Of a stretch of 64,000 nt of DNA, positions 10,813 through 20,129 are shown piece by piece. The position numbers were made by a program, and so were the translations under genes. Source of the DNA: Frateuria sp. Soil773 (lineage in GTDB: Bacteria; Pseudomonadota; Gammaproteobacteria; Xanthomonadales; Rhodanobacteraceae); NCBI RefSeq assembly GCF_001428405.1, contig NZ_LMSL01000036.1:19021-83020 (forward strand), written 5' to 3'. Below the pieces are notes generated by a model that was not told where the DNA came from, did no database searches, and worked only from the letters and a program-made list of their open reading frames with translations. Position 1 is the stretch's first letter. The number at the start of each line of letters is the position of its first letter.

Positions 10813-13800
10813 TCCCTGAGCTCCATCAACAGCAATGCCTCCGCCTCGGCGTCGCTGAGTGCATCCAGATCCAGCGCGACAGCGGTTTTGAAAGAAGGGG
10901 CACCGGTTTCCTGCACGGCATCGACGAACAACTCGGAAAGCAGAAAGCTTCCCAACGCCTCCACGCTCGGGTAATCGAACAACACCGTCGCGCGCAGCTT
11001 CAGATCCAACTTTTTCTGAAGTATTTCGCGCAGATCCATGGCGGCCATCGAATCCAGGCCCAGGTCGAAAAGCCGACGCTGGCGGCCCACCTGCTCCGGA
11101 CCGGCCAAGCCCAGCACCGAAGCGATCGCGATCCGCAGCGCCTTCTCCATCTCGGTTGCCCGTTGCCCGCTCGGCAGTCGCTGCAAACTGACACGCAGGC
11201 CGCCGACTTCCGCGGATGTCGCCATTTGAGCCCCTTCCCGGAAGGCCGACAGCAATGGGCTACCCGCATACTCGTTGCGGTGGACCATGAATCGGGACCA
11301 ATCGATCGCCGCCGCCAATAGGGCGGGACGCGATTCCTGCGCCAACTGTCCGAGCACGTGCAATCCCTGGGTCAAACCGAACGGCTGCAGCCCCATGTCG
11401 GCAAGGCGCTTGCCATAGGCCGTACCGAGCCTTGCCGTCATGCCAGCTTCGCCCCAAGGCCCGAAGCCAATGGCGATGGCCGCGATCCCTTGCCGTTGGA
11501 ATTGCTCGGCAAAGCTCTCCAGAGCTGCATTCGCGGCAGCATAGGCGGACTGCCCTTGAGCGGGCAGCGTGGCCGCCATCGAGCCGAACAGCACCACGAA
11601 GCCGGGGCGGCAACGATCCGCCAAGGCCAGCAACGCTTCGGCGATCTCCCACTTCGGCCCCAATACGGCATCCAGATCGTCCACGCAGGTCTGGAGCGCC
11701 AATGCGTCTGCCGTGGTGCCGGCGGCATGGAAGATCCCTCCGATCGGCATGGCATCCGAGCCAAGGTCCTCCGGTATGCCGTCGTTAACCACGATCTCTT
11801 CGACGTGGGTACCGCCCTGGCCGCTCTTGTTCTGCCAGGACGCCAACATGACCGGATTGGGGCGACGCACCAGCACCTGCACCCGACCTGCATTCTGTTC
11901 GATCAGATGATTCACAAGGGCTTGGCCGATGCCGCCGTGACCGCCGGTGACCAAGTAGCGGGCATCTTTGCGTATCTGCAGTTCACCGTGGCTGCGTGCA
12001 GGTTTGTAGCGCTCCAGCCGGGGCACCTGAAGCCGGCCTTGATGCCATGCCCACAGTCGCTCGTCGCTCGTCACGCTCAGCACGTGCCGGAGGGCGTGCA
12101 ACAGTTCGTCCTGAGTCGCACTGGCATCCATATCGAGCACACGCAGGTCGAGCTCGGGGTGTTCAACCTGCAAGGTACGTGCAAAGCCCCAGACTGCGGC
12201 AGCCAGCGGCGAGCTTCCCGACTCGCTATCCGGCCAATGCTGCGCGCGTCGCGTCAATATCAACAGACGAGGCATCGGGCACAGCTCGAGGGTCAGCAGC
12301 CGCTGCCAGATTTCAAGCAATTGCCTCAGGCGGCACCACGGCCTGCCACTGCCCGGACTGCATACATCCGGCACCGAGATCACGAGTCGCTCGACCGGAT
12401 CGCTGCTCAGGTGCCGCGTCATCGTATCCAGGCAGACCTGCATGGCACCGGCGTCTTCGGCGTCGGCCGAAGGCCAGGGCAAGTGCCAACGCAGGTGCTC
12501 AAACATGCCTTCTTGCGATGTACCCGCGCCGCTCGGCAACCCTTCGGCCCCCAGCCATCCGACCTGCCCTTCAGACGGCATGTCGCTACCCTGCGCCACG
12601 TCCTGCCAAGCCGTCTGATACAGCCAGTCTCGAACCGAATCGCGATAGCCCAGCTTCAACGCTTCGCGCTGGGCTCGGCGCGTTTCGAATCCCGCGATCC
12701 TGGCAACGACATGGCCATCGGCTTCGAACAGGCAGATGTCTTCGCGAGCGCGAGCGCCCTCGGCAACCGGCTGCTGTCGGGCACGTGCGTGGGCCCAGGC
12801 CTGTTCGTAACCGGCATGCCAACCGTAAAACTCCAGTCGCTCGATACTGACTGGTATGAATATGTGATCGGCATCGTGTTGCGTCGTCCAGTCGAGCTGG
12901 CCGCTGCTGAGTACCGAGAAGCATGTATCGATCAACCCCGGATATAGCTCGAAGGCGTCCAACGCGTCCGGCAATACCGGCAAGGACATCTGGCGGACCG
13001 TTTCCTCGCCACGGACCCAACCCTGGCCCAACCAGCGGAAGGAGTCGCCAAGGGTGTAGCCGTGCTCCCAGAACTGGGCATAGAACGATTCGCGGGAAAT
13101 CGTCTCTTGCCAAGTCGCCGTAACCTCGGCGGCATCTGCGGGAGCTGGTCCTCCAATAGCCCCTGCGCGCACCAGGCAACGCATGTGCGTAACCCAGGCA
13201 TGCTCGTCGTCCCCGTTCGCCTCGTCGCAACTGACCAGCTCCACGCCATAGTGGGATCCGGAACGCGTCAGGATAAGTTCCACCCAGCGGGCTCCCCGGT
13301 CGTGCAGTACCAACGGGCTCAGCAAGCGGACATCTTCGATCGTGCAAGGCCAGGCGCCACCTGCTGACTTCCATGCGCAAAGCACCATGGACAAGTGCGA
13401 TGCTGCCGGCACCACTACCGTTCCCAGCAGTCGATGGTGGTCCACGTAGGCCGGCGATTGCGCGGTGAATCGGCGCCTGAAGCGTATTTCGGCCGACCGC
13501 GGCAGGCTCAGTCGCTCACCGATCGCGTAATACCCGCAAATGACTGCCATCGGAGGCTGCGTGGGCACCAGAACCTGCTGCTCATGCGGCCAATAGCGCG
13601 TGCCGGCAAAGGGGTATAGCGGCGCATTCGTCGAGCGCCGCGCACCGGCATCCGGCCAGCGCACTGGAAAACCTGCGACAAATGCGCCTGCAAGCAAGTA
13701 CCAATCGAATGCATCGGGCGCCGCCGCCAGAGCCGGCGCGACCATGCTGCCCAGACTGCGAGCGCTCAGAGGTATGCTCGCATCGGTGTTAGGTGCGCTC

Positions 13801-16800
13801 GACTGGAAACCAGTCGCCCGCTTCCAGAAACCGGCTTGCGCGAAGGATTCATTCAAGGACCGGCCATGGCGGTCCAGGACACGCGCATGGACCGCGCCCG
13901 CGTCCGGCATGGGCAGCGCTTCGCCTCGTAGCCAACGCTGGGCGGCCTCGCCCTGCAGACCAGCAGCTACCGCAGCCAGTACTGGGAGCGGCGCCGTCCC
14001 CTGCAACCAGGTGTGTACCGCCACTCCCAGCTCACGCAGGCGTAGGGCTACCGCGAGCGTTGCCGCTTCCTGGACGAAGCAGTCGCCTCCGGACTGCGGC
14101 GACAGCTTGAGCATCTTTACGATGGCACGGCTGGTGTCGATGTCGAAAAGGTCCAGCTCGATCGCAAGGCCTTGCTCGGAATCCGTGGCGATCGCGGGAG
14201 CATGCAGCTCCATGCTGGCCAGTGAAGCGAGCGCCTCATCGGCGCTGGTCGCGACAATGGCAGCACGCGCCGGCCCGGACCAGCGGCCTAGGCGGCTGGT
14301 TGCGCACAACGCCAGATACGAGTCGGTGTCGTCACCGCAGGCAGCCAGGGCTGCCACCCAGCGCTCGCTCAATGCCGACAAGGCATCTGTATCGGCGGCA
14401 GCCAGGCATAGAATCGGCAATGGGCGAGGCCCAGGCCGGAGAATCTCTGGTGCGGAAGCCAACAGCAGATGGGCATTGGTTCCCGAAAATCCGAAAGAGC
14501 TGATGCCGCCCAGGCGAACACCCGCATCCGGCAGTGCCGCCTGCATTCCGGCAACCCGTAGGTGCGTGGCGCCGATCTCCGCGACTTGTGGATTCATTTG
14601 CTGGAAATGCCGATTCGCCGGGATGCTTCCCGACTGCAGCGACATGGCCAGTTTCAACAGGCCGGCGATGCCGGCCGCCGCCTCGGCATGTCCGATCAGG
14701 CTCTTGGCCGACCCCACCCACAATGGCTTGTTGCGCGTCGGGCGATCGAAGACCCTAGCCAGGGCTTGCCATTCGATGGGATCACCCAGGGTCGTGCCAG
14801 TACCGTGGGCCTCGATCAAATCGATGGCATCGGCATGCACACCTGCCTGCGCCAAGGCAGCTTCGATGACCTGCTGCTGCGCTGCCGGGTTCGGCGCCGT
14901 CAACGAACTGCTTCGGCCGTCCTGATTCAAGGCCGAGCCCAGGACCAGTGCCAGTACTTGATCGCCGTCCCTCTCTGCATCGGAGAGCCGCTTCAGAACC
15001 ACGATGCCGCACCCTTCGGCGCGCACATAGCCATCGGCGCTGCGGTCGAAACTCTTGCAGCGCCCGTCGGGGGCCAGCATGTTCGCCTTGCACGGCGAGG
15101 CAAACGTCGAAGGATCCAGGATCAGATTGACGCCACCGGCAAGCGCCAGCTCGCTTTCGCCCGAGCGCAGGCTTTGGCAGGCCAAGTGGACTGCCACCGC
15201 CGACGAGGAACACGCAGTATCGATGGCCATGCTGGGCCCTTGCAGGCCGAATACATAGGATACGCGGCCGGCAATCACGTTCAGCTTGCTGCCCGTGCCG
15301 AGATAGGCCAGATCTGGCGTCAGATCCATGTGCTGGCGCAGCAAGGGCAGGTACTCGTTGTCGGCTACTCCCAGGAATACCCCGGCCTTGCTGCCGCGCA
15401 ATGACATCGGGTCGATGCCGGCCTGCTCCAGGGCATGCCATGTCCCTTGCAGCACCAGCCGTTGCTGGGGGTCCAGAAGTTTCGCTTCGCGCGGGCCTAT
15501 ACCGAACACGGCTGCGTCGAACTGCTCGACATGGGCTAACGCACCGAAAGCCATCGTGTAGGGACGCTCTGGATTGCACGTGCTCATCCAGGCATCCAGG
15601 TCGAAGCGCTGGCTGGGGGCATCGACGATGCCGTCGACCCCGTTCAACAGGTTCTGCCAGTACGCGGACAACGAGTCGGCACCACCAGGCATGCGAGCCG
15701 AGGCACCTATGATGGCGATGGGTTCGTCGTGGGCGCCCGTCCATGATGGAGCAACAGGCGGGGCCGGGTCCGGTTCAAACAGCGATTGCGCCAGATGTCC
15801 AGCGAGGGCGGCGCAATTGCCGTGCTCGAATACGACGGTCCCGGGCAAATGCCGTGCAAACGTCTTGCTCAGGCGATTGCGGATGTCGATGGCAAGCACG
15901 GAGTCCATGCCTATCTCGAGCAGTGGCTTGTCCAACGGCAGCTCCCGCTTGGACAAGCCCAGGACCTGCGCCGCAATCGTTCGCACCAAGTCCTGCAACA
16001 CCAGCAATCGCGGGCCAGGAGCCTGCGCACGCAGGCGCGCCAGCAGGCCGTCATCCCCGGCCTGGAGACTCGCCGCCGGATTGGGCGGAGTGGGCACGGC
16101 GACCATGTCGTCGAACCAGGCGAACGGATGCGCACTGTGGCAGGTATCGCGAAACTGGGGCCAAGCTGCCGAAACCAGGACCTCCTCATCCATGTCTATG
16201 CCCGATTCCGTCGCCAGCAATGCACCAACCACATCGTGGATGGACATGGATTGCAGACCCGCGGCGGCCAGTTGGTGACCCTCCGTCCCCCCCGCCATCC
16301 GCGTATCGGCAACGGGGCCTAATGCCAGGTAGCTGGCCGGCATTCCTTGCCGGCGGCGCCACGCCGCGAGGCCAGCGAGGCCGGCATTGGCGCACGCATA
16401 GATCGCATGAGAAGGACTGCCCCAGGTGCCGGCAGCCGAGCCGACCAACACGAATTGCTCAGGCTCATCAACCGCCGTCAGCAAGTGCAGTTGCATCGCC
16501 CCATCTAGCTTGGCACCCAGCATCGCATCCAGATGCGCGTCCGATTGGGCGTCATCCAACGAACTGGCGGCCAATTGCCCCGCGAGATGGTAGACGTCGG
16601 TGATGCGCTGGCCGTACCCGTGCGCTTGCTCGACCGCCGACGCCAATGCCGGTGGATTGGCAAGGTCCACGTTCATCGACACGATCCGAGCGCCTGCAGT
16701 GCGCATGGCTTGCAGGCGCTCACGCTTGGAAGTCGGCAATGCTGCTTCAGGTTGCCGCGACAGCACGATCAGGCAACCGTGATCGCGTACCGACAAAGCT

Positions 16801-19800
16801 TCCAGCAAGCCCAAGCCGATATCGCCAAAACCGCCGGTGACCAGGACAACATCGGCCGGCCGACGGCGTTCCAATGACAACTTCCGCGTCGTTGCGGTTC
16901 GCAGGCGCGGCACCAACACCGCATCCTCCGCAACACGCCAGCGAGGCTCTGCCTGGATGTGCTCCGCACTCGTCGAAAGCAGGGCTTGGACATCGGACCT
17001 GGCCAAGCCGGCTGCGTCGACGCCAGTCAGACAAGCGATGCTCGCTTGTGCCTGCCAACTCAAGGAAGCGACAAAAGAGGCCAATGCCTCCACGGCGACG
17101 GCGTCCTCACCGTCGATTTCACCTGCACCGGGCAGCAGAACCCAATAGATGCCTTTTGGGTCCTGCTGGAGAAAACGCTGGTAGGAGGCCGCCAACAGCA
17201 TAAGCGACCTGCGCAGGCCATAGGTGCGGTGCTCCAGAAAACGCAGATCGAGCATATGTCCGACTGGCGCCTGACTATCCTGCTGGCTCAAACACGCCGG
17301 CATGACGAGCGGCACCGCAGGATCGCACAAGACTTCGAAGCTGACGCGCTGATCGCTGGCAGGCACCGATTTGGCCTGCCAGGACCAGCACACGCGGTGG
17401 GGCAGGACACGCCCACCGCCGCGCAGCGCATGGCCTGCCCCGGGCCAGTACGTCTTGTGCTGGAACGGATACATCGGCGCACGCACGTACGGGCGGCCGC
17501 TACCGGGCCAATCCAGATTCAAGCCAGCACAAAACACCTCGGCCTGCGCCGATGCGAAAGCCTCCGTTTCGTTTGCTTTCATCAGGCTGGGCACGGCCGT
17601 CTGGGTCAAACCAGCCTGACGCGCGAGACAAATCAGTGTATTGCCGGGGCCAATTTCGATCAGGATATCGACCTTCTCGGCAGCCAAGGTCCCCAACGCT
17701 GCAGTGAATGCCACCGGTTCGCGCGCATGCGCGAGCCAATGGCCCACATCGGTCAGTTCCTTCGTCGCTAGTCGCCCCGTCCGCGAGGAAATCAGCTCGA
17801 CGGTCGGCTCGTGCAGGTCCAGTCCGGCGACGTGCCGGGCAAAGGCAGGCAGCATGGGCTCCATCATGGCGGAGTGGAAGGCATGCGACACACCCAGTCG
17901 AGCGGCGCGAATCCGCTCCGCTGCCAGATCAGCTTGAAGCGCCTCTACAGCGGCGACCGGACCGGCCACGACCGTCTGCGTTTCGCTGTTCATTCCAGAG
18001 ATCGACACCTCTGGATGCGCAAAAAGCAGCTCTCGCACCCGCGCGGTCTCTGCCGCGACGGCGAGCATCGCGCCGGCCTCGCAGCATTCGTCCATCAATC
18101 GGCCGCGGGCTGCGGCAAGCCGGAGTCCAGTGGCTGAGTCGAACACGCCGGCCGCGCAGGCCGCCGCGATTTCACCGACGCTGTGCCCCAGCACCAGGTC
18201 GGGTCGTACTCCGAGTGCGGCCCAGGATTGCAGCAATCCATACTGCAGCAAGAACAAGGCTGGCTGGGCAAAACGGGTGTTGCCCATCAAAGTATCCGCT
18301 TCGGCACCGAACAGGTCGTCCAGGTCAATGCCGACAGCTTCCTTGAACACCGGAGCCAGTCGCGCCACTTCGGCGGCAAACGCGGAATTGCCAGCCCTCA
18401 GCGAACGTCCCATGCCAGCGTATTGCGCACCCTGCCCTGAAAACAGGAACGCCACACTGCGCCTGCCGGCCGGCGCCTGGCCAGTCCATGCCACCGACGC
18501 TCCACCATCTCCATTGAGCAAGGACTGCAACGCGGCCCTTAGCAGCGTATCGTCGCTCCCCATACAAACGGAGCGGTAATCCAGTCGTGCCCGTCCGCCG
18601 TTGGCCTTGGCGCATAGCGCGCGCGTGGCTTCTGGCGTCGCCGATTCCAGCGCCAAAAGCCAGCGTTTCTGCAACTCCCGCAGCGCCGTCGGTGACTTGG
18701 CCGTCATAGCCAGTAGCATCGGTTCCTCGTCGGCTTCATCCGCCCGCACCGCCGGTGCCTGCGACACGATCACGTGGGCGTTGCTGCCGCTTCCACCAAA
18801 CGCGCTGATTCCTGCCAGGCACTCGTTCGCCTGCAGCGGCCAAGCCCGATGCTCGGTTGGCACCTTCAACAGCGTGCCCGCCCAATCGAAATGCGGCGTC
18901 GGCTTTGTCAGATGCAGATGCCGGGGCAACTGACCAGCACGCATCGACAAGACGACCTTGATCAACGCGGCAATGCCTGCAGCCGACTCCAGGTGTCCGA
19001 TGTTGGTCTTGACCGATCCGACCCACAGTGGCCTCGTACGTGACGCGAACACTTCGCTTAACGCCCGCAGTTCGATCGGATCGCCGAGCGCCGTGCCCGT
19101 CCCGTGCGCTTCTACATAGTCGATCTGCTCAGGCGTGACGCCAGCATCCTCCAATGCGGCACGCATGACGGCGACTTGGGCGGCGCCGTTTGGCGTCATG
19201 AGGCCCGAACTGGCGCCATCTTGGTTGATCGCCGAACCGCGCAGCACCGCCAACACAGGCCTTCCTTCATGCACGGCCTGGCTCAGGCTCATCAACACCA
19301 GCATGCCGCAACCCTCGCCGCGCACGATGCCATCGGCAGAGGCATCGAACGCTTTGCAGCGTCCGTTGGCGGCAAGCAGGTTGGAACGACTCGATGCCTC
19401 GGTGACTTCCGGTGCCAGGACGATATTGACACCGCCGACCAGGGCCAGGCCACACTCACCGCGACGGAGCGACTGCATGGCAAGGTGCACGGCCGTCAGG
19501 CCGGAGGAACAAGCGGTATCCACCGCCATTGCCGATCCGTTCAAGCCAAGCTGGTAGGCCAGTCGACCGGCGATGAAATTCAGGGAATTGCCCGAGACAT
19601 AATAGGCATCGATCGGCGACTCGTCCTGGCGATCCTGCAGCCTTGCCGCGTAATCGCGTGCCGTTGCACCGATGAACACACTCGACCTGGTGCCCCGCAG
19701 ATCTTCGGCGCGAATGCCGGCATCCTCCAGCGCGTGCCAAGCGCATTCGAGGGCCCAACGCTGTTGTGGATCCAGGCTGCGTGCCTCACGAGGCGAAATA

Positions 19801-20129
19801 CCAAAGAACTCGGCATCGAAATCGCCCGGGCGGTCCAACAGCCCTGCGTGGCGCCCCGGCATACCGGCTTCCTCGCCGCCAGCCTGGGCCGGCAATTCCC
19901 AACGCATCGGATCGATTTGCCCGATGGCATCGACGCCATTGGCAAGCAAGCGCCAATAGGCGTCGAGATCTTCCGCACCGGGAAAGCGGCAGGCCATGCC
20001 AACTACCGCTACCGGCGCGTGCCACGCCGCTTCCAGTTCGGCAACGCGCTGGCGCTGCTGGCGCAATGCACGCAGCGACTGTTCGATCAGGTTCGCCTCG
20101 CGGCTACCGACAGGCGGGGTCTCGCTCAC
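10809..20129 (-). CDS. Type I PKS, modules 3 and 4 (KS-AT-KR-ACP / KS-[inactive AT remnant]-DH-KR-ACP)
   Basis: 3106 residues. The N-terminal helix (10-36) is a likely docking segment. Module 3: KS 38-455 (Cys207, His342, His379); AT 558-850 with GHSVG around Ser650 and HAFH at 749-752, predicting malonyl-CoA; KR about 905-1330 with Lys1207, Ser1231, Tyr1244 and Trp1236, A-type-like; ACP Ser1410. Module 4: KS 1468-1890 (Cys1640, His1775, His1814); a 290-residue region with a decayed AT; DH with HxxxGxxxxP intact (His2232, Gly2236, Pro2241) and Asp2401, but Ser2405 where Gln or His is usual; KR with TGGHGGIG at 2728-2735, Ser2850 and Tyr2863; ACP Ser3027. The tail [20 protein letters not shown] resembles C-terminal docking peptides of bacterial PKSs. 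It starts and ends in 4-base overlaps with its neighbours. Expected to pass the chain to the PKS at 1984-10812. Confidence 0.95.
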   Translation of the reverse strand: MSETPPVGSREANLIEQSLRALRQQRQRVAELEAAWHAPVAVVGMACRFPGAEDLDAYWRLLANGVDAIGQIDPMRWELPAQAGGEEAGMPGRHAGLLDRPGDFDAEFFGISPREARSLDPQQRWALECAWHALEDAGIRAEDLRGTRSSVFIGATARDYAARLQDRQDESPIDAYYVSGNSLNFIAGRLAYQLGLNGSAMAVDTACSSGLTAVHLAMQSLRRGECGLALVGGVNIVLAPEVTEASSRSNLLAANGRCKAFDASADGIVRGEGCGMLVLMSLSQAVHEGRPVLAVLRGSAINQDGASSGLMTPNGAAQVAVMRAALEDAGVTPEQIDYVEAHGTGTALGDPIELRALSEVFASRTRPLWVGSVKTNIGHLESAAGIAALIKVVLSMRAGQLPRHLHLTKPTPHFDWAGTLLKVPTEHRAWPLQANECLAGISAFGGSGSNAHVIVSQAPAVRADEADEEPMLLAMTAKSPTALRELQKRWLLALESATPEATRALCAKANGGRARLDYRSVCMGSDDTLLRAALQSLLNGDGGASVAWTGQAPAGRRSVAFLFSGQGAQYAGMGRSLRAGNSAFAAEVARLAPVFKEAVGIDLDDLFGAEADTLMGNTRFAQPALFLLQYGLLQSWAALGVRPDLVLGHSVGEIAAACAAGVFDSATGLRLAAARGRLMDECCEAGAMLAVAAETARVRELLFAHPEVSISGMNSETQTVVAGPVAAVEALQADLAAERIRAARLGVSHAFHSAMMEPMLPAFARHVAGLDLHEPTVELISSRTGRLATKELTDVGHWLAHAREPVAFTAALGTLAAEKVDILIEIGPGNTLICLARQAGLTQTAVPSLMKANETEAFASAQAEVFCAGLNLDWPGSGRPYVRAPMYPFQHKTYWPGAGHALRGGGRVLPHRVCWSWQAKSVPASDQRVSFEVLCDPAVPLVMPACLSQQDSQAPVGHMLDLRFLEHRTYGLRRSLMLLAASYQRFLQQDPKGIYWVLLPGAGEIDGEDAVAVEALASFVASLSWQAQASIACLTGVDAAGLARSDVQALLSTSAEHIQAEPRWRVAEDAVLVPRLRTATTRKLSLERRRPADVVLVTGGFGDIGLGLLEALSVRDHGCLIVLSRQPEAALPTSKRERLQAMRTAGARIVSMNVDLANPPALASAVEQAHGYGQRITDVYHLAGQLAASSLDDAQSDAHLDAMLGAKLDGAMQLHLLTAVDEPEQFVLVGSAAGTWGSPSHAIYACANAGLAGLAAWRRRQGMPASYLALGPVADTRMAGGTEGHQLAAAGLQSMSIHDVVGALLATESGIDMDEEVLVSAAWPQFRDTCHSAHPFAWFDDMVAVPTPPNPAASLQAGDDGLLARLRAQAPGPRLLVLQDLVRTIAAQVLGLSKRELPLDKPLLEIGMDSVLAIDIRNRLSKTFARHLPGTVVFEHGNCAALAGHLAQSLFEPDPAPPVAPSWTGAHDEPIAIIGASARMPGGADSLSAYWQNLLNGVDGIVDAPSQRFDLDAWMSTCNPERPYTMAFGALAHVEQFDAAVFGIGPREAKLLDPQQRLVLQGTWHALEQAGIDPMSLRGSKAGVFLGVADNEYLPLLRQHMDLTPDLAYLGTGSKLNVIAGRVSYVFGLQGPSMAIDTACSSSAVAVHLACQSLRSGESELALAGGVNLILDPSTFASPCKANMLAPDGRCKSFDRSADGYVRAEGCGIVVLKRLSDAERDGDQVLALVLGSALNQDGRSSSLTAPNPAAQQQVIEAALAQAGVHADAIDLIEAHGTGTTLGDPIEWQALARVFDRPTRNKPLWVGSAKSLIGHAEAAAGIAGLLKLAMSLQSGSIPANRHFQQMNPQVAEIGATHLRVAGMQAALPDAGVRLGGISSFGFSGTNAHLLLASAPEILRPGPRPLPILCLAAADTDALSALSERWVAALAACGDDTDSYLALCATSRLGRWSGPARAAIVATSADEALASLASMELHAPAIATDSEQGLAIELDLFDIDTSRAIVKMLKLSPQSGGDCFVQEAATLAVALRLRELGVAVHTWLQGTAPLPVLAAVAAGLQGEAAQRWLRGEALPMPDAGAVHARVLDRHGRSLNESFAQAGFWKRATGFQSSAPNTDASIPLSARSLGSMVAPALAAAPDAFDWYLLAGAFVAGFPVRWPDAGARRSTNAPLYPFAGTRYWPHEQQVLVPTQPPMAVICGYYAIGERLSLPRSAEIRFRRRFTAQSPAYVDHHRLLGTVVVPAASHLSMVLCAWKSAGGAWPCTIEDVRLLSPLVLHDRGARWVELILTRSGSHYGVELVSCDEANGDDEHAWVTHMRCLVRAGAIGGPAPADAAEVTATWQETISRESFYAQFWEHGYTLGDSFRWLGQGWVRGEETVRQMSLPVLPDALDAFELYPGLIDTCFSVLSSGQLDWTTQHDADHIFIPVSIERLEFYGWHAGYEQAWAHARARQQPVAEGARAREDICLFEADGHVVARIAGFETRRAQREALKLGYRDSVRDWLYQTAWQDVAQGSDMPSEGQVGWLGAEGLPSGAGTSQEGMFEHLRWHLPWPSADAEDAGAMQVCLDTMTRHLSSDPVERLVISVPDVCSPGSGRPWCRLRQLLEIWQRLLTLELCPMPRLLILTRRAQHWPDSESGSSPLAAAVWGFARTLQVEHPELDLRVLDMDASATQDELLHALRHVLSVTSDERLWAWHQGRLQVPRLERYKPARSHGELQIRKDARYLVTGGHGGIGQALVNHLIEQNAGRVQVLVRRPNPVMLASWQNKSGQGGTHVEEIVVNDGIPEDLGSDAMPIGGIFHAAGTTADALALQTCVDDLDAVLGPKWEIAEALLALADRCRPGFVVLFGSMAATLPAQGQSAYAAANAALESFAEQFQRQGIAAIAIGFGPWGEAGMTARLGTAYGKRLADMGLQPFGLTQGLHVLGQLAQESRPALLAAAIDWSRFMVHRNEYAGSPLLSAFREGAQMATSAEVGGLRVSLQRLPSGQRATEMEKALRIAIASVLGLAGPEQVGRQRRLFDLGLDSMAAMDLREILQKKLDLKLRATVLFDYPSVEALGSFLLSELFVDAVQETGAPSFKTAVALDLDALSDAEAEALLLMELRE
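13590..14462 (-). other. Degenerate acyltransferase remnant in module 4
   Basis: PKS residues 1890-2180 lie between KS and DH. The stretch EAATLAVALRLRELGVAVHT (2021-2040) aligns with the helix before the AT active site in sister modules (compare ALLALQLALLRRLRELGIEP of module 2). The following nucleophile elbow GHSVG is replaced by LQGTAP (2042-2047), and the AAVAAG stretch after it still resembles AT. No GQG motif and no xAFH are present. I read this as an AT that lost its active site and about one third of its length; this alignment was made by eye. Confidence 0.7.
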
